Positions 11,602 to 21,896 of a DNA stretch of 64,000 bases are shown piece after piece. Source of the stretch: Plasmodium relictum (taxonomy: Eukaryota > Apicomplexa > Aconoidasida > Haemosporida > Plasmodiidae); NCBI RefSeq assembly GCF_900005765.1, contig NC_041691.1, forward strand, positions 620,001 through 684,000, read 5' to 3'. The stretch's first letter is position 1; every line of letters begins with the position of its first letter. Below the pieces are notes generated by a model that saw only the letters and a program-made list of their open reading frames with translations, was not told where the DNA came from and did no database searches. The position numbers were made by a program, and so were the translations under genes.

Positions 11602-14600
11602 ATGCAGAATATAATAGATGAATATGAAATAATCGGAAAAATTGATGAAGAAAAAAATAATACTTCTAACAGTTTGTTAAATAATGAAAAACTTAACAAA
11701 AATAATGATATAGCAGATGAAAGTAATTGTGAATTGGCAAAATCAGATGAATATACAAACGAATTATTATCAGGTAACTCTATATTCAACATATCAATGA
11801 ATTCTAAAAAAAATGAAATAGATAATATAAAAATAATAGAAGTAGAAAAAAATATAAATGATGATACAAAAAGAAAATGTTTAAATAATGTATCAAATCT
11901 CAGAGATAACAAAATAGAAATAACAGACAATTATGAACTAAATTATAATGATGATAATGAATCAGAATTTTTAAATGAAAAAAATAATGAAAATTCTAAT
12001 GATAAGAATATACATAATGGGGAAATAAATGATAGTAAATTGAATAAAGTAGGTGATAATATAATTAGTAATGAAAAGATTAAGAAAAATACTGGAAATA
12101 ATGAAAAAGAAAGCAACAATATAGTATTAAGAGAAGAATTAAATAAAGATACTATAATTAATAATAAAGATATATTGAAGACAACTAACAATGATAAAAA
12201 TAATTGTAAAAGGCATTATAAAGTTTTAATACATGCCCCTGCTTGTTGGAAAGGTGAAAAATTCAATTCTACACCATTTATTTTTGTATACGACAAATCA
12301 ATAAATTTTTTTACATATAGTGAATCACCATTAGAAATTGAAAAATATATTATTGATATAAGTTCAGATGATTTTGAAAATAGAGTATTAACCATAATAT
12401 TTTATGATTCCTTATTCGCATGCTCTACCGCTTCCCTTCTTATGAATAATAACAAGAGTGAATTAGAACGCTTGCCTAAACCGCTTAGTGTTTTTTACTT
12501 ACCATTATCTAAGTTAGATTTAAATAATGATTCTGTAAAATATAGATTAGCCTTAAGAACAAATAGTATTTTATGTAATATTAATATAAAAGAAGCCATT
12601 AGTTTATTTAATAATAGTTCAAAGATAAGCGGTCAAAATGTAAATAAATTCAGTTTGCATTTTATTTTAAAAAATAATAATTATTCAGACAATGATACTT
12701 ATAATTACTTAAATTATCAAACAAAAATGTATGGAATTCCAAGATCTAATTTATCGTCATGCATACAAAAACACAAATTGAATCATAAAAATTTACAAAA
12801 TACTAAGATAAGTTTATTAAATTCATCAAAAAGTCAAGTTAATTGTTTCAAAAATTCTCAAAATAATGATCAATATATATCATTAGAAAAATTGAAACAT
12901 AGATGGGAAAGCTACACACATATAAATATGAATCATATGAAAAATACAGACAATACTATAGTAAAAAAAAATTCTAAGTTAGAAACATGCGATATTTCAA
13001 ATGATAATGAATCGTTTATTAATAAAGTAAAAACAGAAATACCTATTAAAAATAAAATAAATTTTTACAATAACAAAGATGAAAAGTTTAGAGATTATTT
13101 GTTGAATAATCAATTATATAAACATTCAAATGAAAAAATTAATGACAATGCATCCAACTATAGTAGAGCAAAATCATATGCATTGATACCTAATATAAAA
13201 TCAACAAATGAATTTGATATTAAAGACGATGTGTTACCAGATGATAGTGCTTCTATGATTCATGTTTTTGACAAAGAATCTGGTATATCAGAAAAAGGAA
13301 AAAATTTAAAAGAAGGAAGTACATTAACAAGTAATTTTAGAGTAGTTAATAATATGTTTTCTTCTGTCAAGCAAATAATGAAAAAAAGATATGAAATGAA
13401 AGATTCTGCAAATAATAAATATGGAATAAATAAAAAGGAAAAAATCAATGATTCAAATAATAAAAATTTATATAATGATATTAATGAAGAAAAATCTGTT
13501 TGTTATTCCCAAATTCAAAACTTAAAATGTTATAACGCTAATAATTCTGTATGTTCATCTTATGCAAAAAATGATGATAACTTAATTTTAGCTATTAAAG
13601 AAATAAAACAATGGATGGAAAAAATTGAAGATAAAGTTAGTAATATATCATATGAAAAAAGTGAAATTAATTTGAATAGCTTAAATAAGAAAGATGAAAA
13701 ATATAATAAAATTTTAAAATTTTTAATAAAAAGTGTAAAAAATCACATAAAATCCAAAAATAAAGATATTTTTAAAAGCTGTTATTTAAATATTAGAAAT
13801 TTATATCTTATGAAAAAAAATGAAAAAGTGAAATTTGAAAATAAGTTATTATTAAGAAACTATAGTACACTTAAAACAAAATATAAAAATGTATTAGTTA
13901 ATATATGTAAAAAAAATTTTTTACTAAAATATTATTCTATAAGAGATAAATTTCATTATAATAAAAAATACGAAAACATGATGAGGCATTTACAATTAGA
14001 AAAGAACGATTTGCTAAACATAATTGAAGAAAAAAAGTTTGAGCAAGAAAATAATTTAAATATAAATCTTATGTTATCTGAAGAATTAAAAAAATTACAA
14101 GAAGAAAAAGAATCAATTCTCAATAAAAATTATTTTTATAAAAATGAAAAAGACATTACAGCTAACAAATATGAATCTTTACTTAAAGAATACAACATTT
14201 TAAAAGAAGAAATAGAAAGTCTAAAGAAAGAAAATGAAAATATGAAAAATGAAAATGAAAACATTAAAAAAGAAAAGGAATCTTTAAAGAAAGAATTAGG
14301 AGATACAAAAGCAAAATATTTTAATTTGACTGGAATATTAGAAGGAGAAGAAAAAATATATAGTAAAAAGGTGGAAGAGTTAGAACAAAAACTTAATAAA
14401 GTTACAAATGAAAAAAACACTCTTATTAATGAAATTAAAGATGAAATCGATAAGTTCACAAAAATTTTAAATGAAAAAAATGAAGAAAATATCAGAATAA
14501 AAGAAAAATTAAAAGAATTAAAAAATATAGAAGAAAAATATAAAAATACTCAAATAAGTTTCGATTCCCTCAAAAAAGAATTTGAGAAATCTTTTGATGA

Positions 14601-16569
14601 AGTACAATTAATTTTAAAAGAAATGATTCAAAAAGAAAAAGAGTATACCAAAAAATATAATAATTCTATTAAGACTTTAGAAGAAGAGTATAAAGAAAAA
14701 ATAGAAAAGATGAACGATGAAAAAGAGATTTTATTAAATGAAAATAATTATTACAAAGATTTATGTAAAAACCAATTCAACAAAATTATTGGGGTTGATG
14801 ATAGTCTCACTACAACAGAGAAATTATTAGAACATGTTTTATCTCAGTATCCTCAATTATTTAATGAATTTAGAAATAATTCTAGAACAAATTTATTAAA
14901 TAAATCATTTGGAAAAATGCATTATGAAAATATACATGCTGTAAGAGATAATATTAAATTAATTAGAAAGTCATTAAGTCATTTCAAAATGAGCTGCAAA
15001 AATAATTCATTTAATTTTCAAGTTTATCCTGATTCAAAGAAATGCAATAGAAAAATAAGTTATTTAAGTACTAGAAGTAAACGAATTAATAGTATTTCAA
15101 GAAACTGCGAAAATTATCAAAAGATAAAAGATGGTAAAAATTTACATTTTGATTTTGAAAATGACGAATCTGAATTATATAACAAAAGAAATATCAGTAA
15201 TAACGTTAGTAGGAAAAATTCTATTATTTCAGTCAATACTAAAAAATATATAGATGTTAAAAAAAAAATAGAAAATTATGATGTGGAGTTACATAAAAAG
15301 GATTCTACATTAAATAGAAGCGTTTTTGCTAATAAAAAAAACAATGTTGTCTTAATTTCTGAAAACAAAAATAATATTCGTAAAATAAGAAATGAGATAA
15401 ATAGTCTCGAAAATAGTGAAATGAATACATTAAAAAATACTAAAAGAGAGTATGTTGAAATAGAGCAATGTTTTAAAAAAGATGATGAAAAGAAATATAA
15501 TAACAACAATGAAAAAAGCAGTGATGATACAGTTAATAAAAGCGATTATCAAAATATTTATAAAGAAAATAATGTTAGTAATAATCTTAATAAAAATGAA
15601 AAATTAAATATAGATAGAAATGATGAAATATATAATAATTTAAACAGAGATATAAATGAATTAAACAATATTGACATAGTAAATATGTATGAAAATGATA
15701 ATGATTCTAATCATATTAACATTTCTGAAAATTCGGTTACGGATATAGACATTATAGGAAAAAATGACATAAAAGATGATAATTATAGTGAAAATAATAA
15801 TGAAGAAACAAAAAATAATGATAAAGATATTGTAGAAGAAGATAAAATTATAAATGCAAATAATAAAGAAAAAAATAGTCAATTAGATAAAAATAATTTC
15901 AATGAAATAATATCTTTTATAGAAAAAAATGTTATTAAAAATTCAGAATCTTTGAATAGTAAATTTAATGAAAACTCAAATGATAACTATAATAATGCTT
16001 TTAAATATAGTACCCATTGTTTCGATAATATAGGTAATAAAACAATAAATAAGGGGAATAAATATTCCATTAAAACAGATAAAATTTTGAGAAAAACCAA
16101 TTCATCTATTACTTCTTATAAATCATTATATACTACTAAAAGTACAGATAAACTTAAAAATGTCGACAAAGTAGTTAAAGCTTCTTCCGATAGCAGTTCA
16201 ATTAAAAATATAAGTAATAATTCCAAATTACAAAACAAAAATAATATAACAACAAACATAAAAAAAAACTATCAAAAAAATGTGAGCAATACTATATCAG
16301 TAGGAAAATCAGTTATAAATACAACAAAAAAAAATTCTTCCATGATATATCAAAAGATAAACGAAGGCAATTCATATAATAATGAAGGCACACCCAGAAC
16401 ATATACAACTCATTATAAATGCAAAAATATTGATGAATTTAGTAATATTAAAAAGGATGATTCAAAAAATTCTAAATATTCTAAGGTTTCTCTAATAAAA
16501 AAAAACTTGACACCTGATAAATTTAGAAATAAAACTATTACAAATAAAACTATTATTTCAAAAAAGTAA
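11602..16569 (+). CDS. Large coiled-coil protein of unknown function
   Basis: A single-exon, 1,655-residue protein that I do not recognise. Residues 1-200 are Asn/Asp/Glu/Lys low complexity. Residues ~205-350 are of normal complexity and look like a folded beta-rich domain (HYKVLIHAPACWKGEKFN, then LSVFYLPLSKLDLNND); a C2-like or other beta-sandwich fold is a guess. Residues ~665-800 are mixed Lys-rich helix. Residues ~800-1060 form a long heptad-type coiled coil (repeated EEIESLKKENENMKNE-like units). The C-terminal 500 residues are again low complexity, ending in a basic, Ser/Thr/Lys-rich tail (residues ~1460-1655). There is no signal peptide or membrane segment. The architecture suggests a cytoskeletal or scaffold protein, but this is inference. 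It ends 349 bases from the convergent clathrin light chain gene. Confidence 0.85.
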   Translation: MQNIIDEYEIIGKIDEEKNNTSNSLLNNEKLNKNNDIADESNCELAKSDEYTNELLSGNSIFNISMNSKKNEIDNIKIIEVEKNINDDTKRKCLNNVSNLRDNKIEITDNYELNYNDDNESEFLNEKNNENSNDKNIHNGEINDSKLNKVGDNIISNEKIKKNTGNNEKESNNIVLREELNKDTIINNKDILKTTNNDKNNCKRHYKVLIHAPACWKGEKFNSTPFIFVYDKSINFFTYSESPLEIEKYIIDISSDDFENRVLTIIFYDSLFACSTASLLMNNNKSELERLPKPLSVFYLPLSKLDLNNDSVKYRLALRTNSILCNINIKEAISLFNNSSKISGQNVNKFSLHFILKNNNYSDNDTYNYLNYQTKMYGIPRSNLSSCIQKHKLNHKNLQNTKISLLNSSKSQVNCFKNSQNNDQYISLEKLKHRWESYTHINMNHMKNTDNTIVKKNSKLETCDISNDNESFINKVKTEIPIKNKINFYNNKDEKFRDYLLNNQLYKHSNEKINDNASNYSRAKSYALIPNIKSTNEFDIKDDVLPDDSASMIHVFDKESGISEKGKNLKEGSTLTSNFRVVNNMFSSVKQIMKKRYEMKDSANNKYGINKKEKINDSNNKNLYNDINEEKSVCYSQIQNLKCYNANNSVCSSYAKNDDNLILAIKEIKQWMEKIEDKVSNISYEKSEINLNSLNKKDEKYNKILKFLIKSVKNHIKSKNKDIFKSCYLNIRNLYLMKKNEKVKFENKLLLRNYSTLKTKYKNVLVNICKKNFLLKYYSIRDKFHYNKKYENMMRHLQLEKNDLLNIIEEKKFEQENNLNINLMLSEELKKLQEEKESILNKNYFYKNEKDITANKYESLLKEYNILKEEIESLKKENENMKNENENIKKEKESLKKELGDTKAKYFNLTGILEGEEKIYSKKVEELEQKLNKVTNEKNTLINEIKDEIDKFTKILNEKNEENIRIKEKLKELKNIEEKYKNTQISFDSLKKEFEKSFDEVQLILKEMIQKEKEYTKKYNNSIKTLEEEYKEKIEKMNDEKEILLNENNYYKDLCKNQFNKIIGVDDSLTTTEKLLEHVLSQYPQLFNEFRNNSRTNLLNKSFGKMHYENIHAVRDNIKLIRKSLSHFKMSCKNNSFNFQVYPDSKKCNRKISYLSTRSKRINSISRNCENYQKIKDGKNLHFDFENDESELYNKRNISNNVSRKNSIISVNTKKYIDVKKKIENYDVELHKKDSTLNRSVFANKKNNVVLISENKNNIRKIRNEINSLENSEMNTLKNTKREYVEIEQCFKKDDEKKYNNNNEKSSDDTVNKSDYQNIYKENNVSNNLNKNEKLNIDRNDEIYNNLNRDINELNNIDIVNMYENDNDSNHINISENSVTDIDIIGKNDIKDDNYSENNNEETKNNDKDIVEEDKIINANNKEKNSQLDKNNFNEIISFIEKNVIKNSESLNSKFNENSNDNYNNAFKYSTHCFDNIGNKTINKGNKYSIKTDKILRKTNSSITSYKSLYTTKSTDKLKNVDKVVKASSDSSSIKNISNNSKLQNKNNITTNIKKNYQKNVSNTISVGKSVINTTKKNSSMIYQKINEGNSYNNEGTPRTYTTHYKCKNIDEFSNIKKDDSKNSKYSKVSLIKKNLTPDKFRNKTITNKTIISKK

Positions 16570-16918
16570 CTTTTTTTTATTTTTTTTATTTCTTGATTGT
16601 CATTTAAACAACATATCTTTGAATATGAAAATGTTATGTTTACATCATTATTTTAAATTTATCTTACAATGTTAAAAATATATATTTTTTATGAAATATT
16701 AAAAAATGTAAAAAATAAATTTTTTTTTTTTATTTCTTATAATTTTTTTAAACATTTGTTAATAAAACAATATTTCTGAATCTTCTTTAAAATTAAAAAA
16801 AAAAAAAACATATGTATATAAATAATTTAATATCATAAAATTGCAATATAATATTATTTGAACATTTTTAGTTTATTTAAGAAATTGTTTAAAAGATATT
16901 AAAAAAAAAAAAAAAAAT
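16570..16918. other. Short convergent spacer
   Basis: 349 bases of A/T-rich DNA separate the stop codons of two convergent genes. The 3' UTRs of both transcripts probably share or overlap this interval. No terminator-like structure is visible. Confidence 0.5.
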
Positions 16919-17614
16919 TTAAGAATTTTCCTTCTTTATTAATTTTAATAGGATCTGCTTTATTCTGCTATTTTCCTTAAAATATTCGCCTTTTTCAAAA
17001 TCTAAATATTGAGAAACCTTTAACCATGTTTTATCTTCTAAATTTTCTTCTTTTTTTTTCTCTTCTGATTTTTTTTTGTTAAATAATTTTTTTTTTTCTT
17101 CAACTTTAATGGCCATTTCTTCATACCATTTCTTTAAATCTTCTGCTGCTTTTTCTTTTATTTCTATTTTTTTTCTTTTTTCATATTCTTTTCTCTCTTC
17201 TATTCTTTTTAATCTTTCGATTTCCCAAATATTGGATTCTTCTGTATCTGATATGTCTGATTCTTTTTCAAAAAATTGTTCATAAGAATTTTCAAAAGAC
17301 ATTTTACTTTCTCTTCGTGGAAGTGTTATGTTTTTATTGGAGTTCTCATTTTTACTGCTGCTATAATTATTATTACTGCTTGATCTTTCACTTTCTCTTT
17401 TATTTGAATTAACATCACCGTAGAAATTATTTAAAGAATTGTCAACATTATTGTAGCTTATATTCTCATTAAAATTATCATTTAAATTGTTTAATTTATC
17501 CAATTCATTTATTTCATAGCTATCATTGTTGGGAATATTACCATATGGTTGATTATTACTAAAATGATCATAACTGTTAAAATTAAATTGATCAAAATCA
17601 TTTAATTCACTCAT
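16919..17614 (-). CDS. Clathrin light chain
   Basis: A 231-residue single-exon protein. The N-terminal 110 residues are Asn/Asp/Ser-rich and disordered. From ~128 the sequence enters a long charged helix (IWEIERLKRIEERKEYEKR) corresponding to the heavy-chain-binding helix of clathrin light chain, with the family-typical LKKWYEEM segment (compare LDEWYARQ in animals). The C-terminus TWLKVSQYLDFEKGE followed by KENSRIKQILLKLIK matches the conserved W-x-x-V-x-x-L-x-DF and SRM-x-x-VLxxLK ending of the family. Clathrin light chain regulates triskelion assembly on post-Golgi and endosomal vesicles. The match rests on the spacing of conserved Trp, Asp-Phe and Ser-Arg residues, so remote misassignment is possible but unlikely. 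The gene is divergent from EMC4. Confidence 0.83.
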   Translation of the reverse strand: MSELNDFDQFNFNSYDHFSNNQPYGNIPNNDSYEINELDKLNNLNDNFNENISYNNVDNSLNNFYGDVNSNKRESERSSSNNNYSSSKNENSNKNITLPRRESKMSFENSYEQFFEKESDISDTEESNIWEIERLKRIEERKEYEKRKKIEIKEKAAEDLKKWYEEMAIKVEEKKKLFNKKKSEEKKKEENLEDKTWLKVSQYLDFEKGEYFKENSRIKQILLKLIKKENS

Positions 17615-18734
17615 CTTTATATATATAATATATAAAAAAAAATATTTTTTTTTTTTTTAAAATGTTTTATTTTTTTTTTTCTATCCTAATGCATAGTATG
17701 ATTTTATTATTTGTCATTAAATTTGAAATAAAAATATATATAAACAAAAATAAAATGAAATATTTAAATATATAATAGACTCAAATGATAATTGTATACT
17801 TCAATAAACACAAAAAAAGTTACACCTTTTAACTATTTACTTTTTTTTAATACGAACACGTCTTAAATAAAGAATAAATATACCTATAAAATTACAAAAC
17901 AGATAAACTAGTAATAAATGAAAATTTTAATAGATTCAAAAATAGTATTCTATGAAAAATAAATCATTAACTTTAATTTTCTTATATATAAGTACATATG
18001 TATGTTTCTTCTCTTTTTGAAATTTATAAAATACAAAAAAAAAACAACAAATTATGTTTTTAATTTCATTTAATACATTTATTATTTTTTTTATTTATTT
18101 ATTTATATATTTATTTTATTTTTTTGTAAATATTTTCTTTTCTTTTTTAGTATAGGAAAATTTTATTTTTAAAATTTAAAAGAAAAAAGAAAATATATAA
18201 ATTTACATATATTATGTAAATATATTTCTCTTTTTTTTTTTTTTGCAACTAAAAATTTTTTATACATATACACACAATTATTATTTTATATAATCAATCT
18301 TATTCTTCTATTGCTCTAGCATTCAACTACACATGATTCTATTTAAGATTTTTTATTTTATTTTTATATTAATAAATGTACCCATTTACATTTTTGTTTT
18401 GGTAAAAAAGTACAAAATTTATATATGCCTTTAATTATTGTAAAAATTAATTATTACAAGAAAAAAAAATCATAAGCTAAAACTTATATATCAAAATTTT
18501 TGTTTTTCATATGTAATAATACTTATATGTTTAACAAAAAAAAAAAAATATTATCAATTTAATTTTATTTTTTCTTTTAATGCATTACTATATTTCGGCA
18601 TTTTTTCTTCGTGAAGAAAATTTTATTATATGGAAATATTCGGTAATAAAAACATACATATATATTTCAAGGAAAAATGAATATATGTTAAATAATAAAT
18701 AAAATTTTAAAATCTTTATATTATTAAGCCATAA

Positions 18735-18766
<32 letters not shown>

Positions 18767-19437
18767 ATTTTAAAAAATACAGTATCATCAATCTGAAAAA
18801 CTGCTGTGCATGGAATAAAAATAAAAAAAAGAAATTGCTAAGTAGTATATTTTTTTATTCAACTATACTTTTTTTAATTTACATTTCAACATTTTTAAGT
18901 ATTAAAATTAAGTATTACAACTTCCTAAAAAAGATAATGAATAGAAAAAAAAAATTTATGCCTTAATTTTTATTCAATGTATTTTTTTTTTTTATAATTT
19001 TAATATTATGTTACGATATTCTCTCAAATTTAGAGTAAGAACTTTATATTGAACAATATAAATATATATTTTTTTCGTTATTAATATTATATTTTATATA
19101 TTATAATTGTTATTTAGTGTTCACTTTTTCATTATATTTGTATCTTTATTTTATATATATATTAATTATAGGATATACCTATATTTAATCGATCATTAAA
19201 AATTAAAATTCTTTTTTTTTTCTACAATTGTTTTTTTTAATAAATGATAAGTGTTTTTTAATAACAACAAATTAAATGTAATATATTATAAAAGAAAAAA
19301 TTATTCACAAAATTTAAAAAAAAATTCATTGAAATTTCGTTTTGTATTTATACTAATTTTCCCAATTTTTTTTTTCACAACTAATAAACATATATTTATA
19401 ATATATATTTGAAACAATAAATATTTTAAAAATAAAG
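17615..19437. promoter_or_regulatory. Divergent spacer, clathrin light chain / EMC4
   Basis: About 1.8 kb of A/T-rich sequence separates two head-to-head genes; both promoters and 5' UTRs should lie here. It holds poly(dT) and poly(dA) tracts and short TA runs (about 18735-18752). No gene or defined element is visible. Confidence 0.5.
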
Positions 19438-20010
19438 ATGAATAGATGGGACTTTAACTTAAGAAAATATGATCAAAAATGTGAAAATTTAATAGAACCT
19501 TTTGGATATAAATTTGTCAATGAAGCCAAAAATGTATATGGTCCTGGAGATAGTTATTTAAAAGTAGAAAAAAGTTTCAGCCATTTAAATAAATTAAATA
19601 AAAATGATAATAACAAATCTAATATTTCCGAAGAAAACAAAAAAATTCTTAATAAAATGGCATGGGGTATTTGCATTAATTCAATTAAAGGGTTAGCAAT
19701 GAACTTATTTGTTATGTTTATGTCAGGTGGAGCATCAGGTATTTTTGGTATTATTTTTATTATATATTCTATTTATAATATTTTGAAATCATTACTTAAT
19801 GTAAATGATGCATTTAAAGGTGTGGAAAATAATACCAAACATAAATTTTTGTTACAAAAAATTTGCTTTATAATAATTAATTGTTCAGTTTTTATATATA
19901 TAATGAATGTTTGTTCAAAAAGCGGGTTATTACCAATAAGATCAGGTGACTATTTTTATTATATTCCTCATAAAAAAATTAAACAGAAAGGTGTGGGGAA
20001 TTTTTTTTAA
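19438..20010 (+). CDS. EMC4: ER membrane protein complex subunit 4 (EMC4)
   Basis: A 190-residue single-exon protein of the EMC4 family. It starts RWDF, resembling the N-terminal RWALDF box of the family, and has a GYKF segment in place of the usual P-x-GY. The diagnostic block is residues ~80-160: WGICINSIKGLAMNLFVMFM, then GGASGIFGIIF, a phi-rich helix and DAFK, and finally SKSGLLPIRSGDY, matching the family's MNLFIMYMAG and GLLPTxxSDW motifs. Two or three membrane segments lie at ~84-108, 110-125 and 145-165. EMC4 is a subunit of the ER insertase that places tail-anchored and multi-pass proteins in the membrane. The length equals that of animal and yeast EMC4. A Lys/Asn insertion at 56-75 is the only lineage-specific addition. 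Confidence 0.88.
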   Translation: MNRWDFNLRKYDQKCENLIEPFGYKFVNEAKNVYGPGDSYLKVEKSFSHLNKLNKNDNNKSNISEENKKILNKMAWGICINSIKGLAMNLFVMFMSGGASGIFGIIFIIYSIYNILKSLLNVNDAFKGVENNTKHKFLLQKICFIIINCSVFIYIMNVCSKSGLLPIRSGDYFYYIPHKKIKQKGVGNFF

Positions 20011-21896
20011 GAATAATAAAATAATACATAATAAATTTTTTTTTTTCTTTTTTTTTTTTGTCTAAATAAAATTCTGAATTTTTTTATAATTTTTTTTTAA
20101 ATTTCATTTAAGTAAATTTTGAATTAAATATAATAATTATTTTATTTTTTCATAAATTTTTATATAACTACAATTATAAGTTCTTAAAATATAAATATTA
20201 TTTGCATCTAATTTATTTTTTACTTACAAAATTATTATATATATATACAAATAAAATTTATTTTTAAATAATTACTAAAATATATAAAAAAATAGTTCAC
20301 TCATAATAAAAAAAAGGAAGTTAAAATTTCTTTTTATTATTATATTTTAGAAAAGATAATCTTTAAATAAATTTCTAATACACACTTTTATTAAAAAAAG
20401 AAAAGAGATAAAGCACGCTAGTATTAATATTCGTTAGCTTAAATATAACTTCATACTAAAATTTTTTTTTTGTACTCAATACTAAAGTAATAATTTTATG
20501 ATTAAAAAAAAATTTAATATATGTGTATATTATTAAGTATTACTTTATATAAGAAAAAGTCTATATGAAAATATTTAAGAATTTGTGAAAATATTTAAAT
20601 TATTTTATAGAATAATTTTCTTTACTTTGAGCTTATTTATAAAAAAATTTTATAAAAAGAATTAAGATTTAAAAAAAAAAAATATATATTAATAATTTTT
20701 CATTTTTATAAATATATTTTTAATGTTGCGTTCTATTTTTATATTGACTAGACTATCATTATAATAAACTTTTTTTCTCTCTCTTCATTAAGATATTACT
20801 CTCAATTTTGTTTATATATATATATTTATATAATATTTTTTTACTCAAAAAAAAAATTACACAAATATGCGATTGAGTTTTTGTAGTATTTTTGAGCATA
20901 TAGCAAAAATTATACATTGAAAAAAAAAATTAAGCATGGATTTAAGTACAAACTTGATAAACACAATTAGAGCTTATAGCATGCATTAAAAAATACAGAA
21001 ACAAAAAAAAAATAATAAAAGTTTAGTTAAAAGTATATGTAAGTAAACGTAAAAATTCTTAAAAAAGAAATTAGATTTATAGTTATTATAAAAAAATAAA
21101 AACATTTATAAAATATAAGTAGAAGTATACATCAAACATATATTAGTCATGTTTTTGTTTGTTCCATATAAAATTAAGTATATTTTTTTTTGTTTAATTT
21201 TTTTTTTTTTTTACGATACACATAGGTGTTTATTTTATAAAATAAATAAAAAAAAATTTTTTAAAGTATTTTTAATTAAATAAATATATGCACATGTATA
21301 TATTTACATGAACAAGTATACAAATACAACATTTGTTGACTTTAATACAGCTATAATCAAAAATATTTTTAAATATCTGTAAATATTTTTCATTAATTTG
21401 TAAAAATATGTAAATTACTTTGTTTATATTTTGTTCAACAATTAATATTTTGAAATTTTTTTTAACCTTTTAATGTTTTCATCAAGTGTAACAAAAAAGA
21501 AAAACAGAAAAAAGTGTCCAGAAAATTTTTTAAATCAAAAGATATTTTTTTCCTTATCTACAAACAAAAAAAAAAACTGTTATTACTTTTTACAAAATTT
21601 AAATATATTTTTGTACTTTTGTAATATACTATTTTTTTAATTTATTATAGATTTTTTTCATAATTAATACTATTAAAAAAAAATTGCAAAACATTTTTTT
21701 TTTAAATATATACATATTTATATATATATATATATATACATTCATCGTTAAATTCTTCTCAATATTTAATGTAATAAGAAATTTGTTTGTTATATTGTGT
21801 AATTTTTTTTTTTTTTTTTTTTTAACTATTAAATGATTTGATAGTTGACTAAATTTTTTATATAATTAAAAAGAAATTATAGCTGCTGTTAATAGA
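20011..21896. other. Spacer and probable promoter of glutamate synthase
   Basis: About 1.9 kb of A/T-rich DNA lies between tandem plus-strand genes, expected to hold the EMC4 3' UTR and the promoter and long 5' UTR of glutamate synthase. A short TA run lies at about 21720-21737 and a T20-type run at about 21808-21823. I see no gene. Confidence 0.5.
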
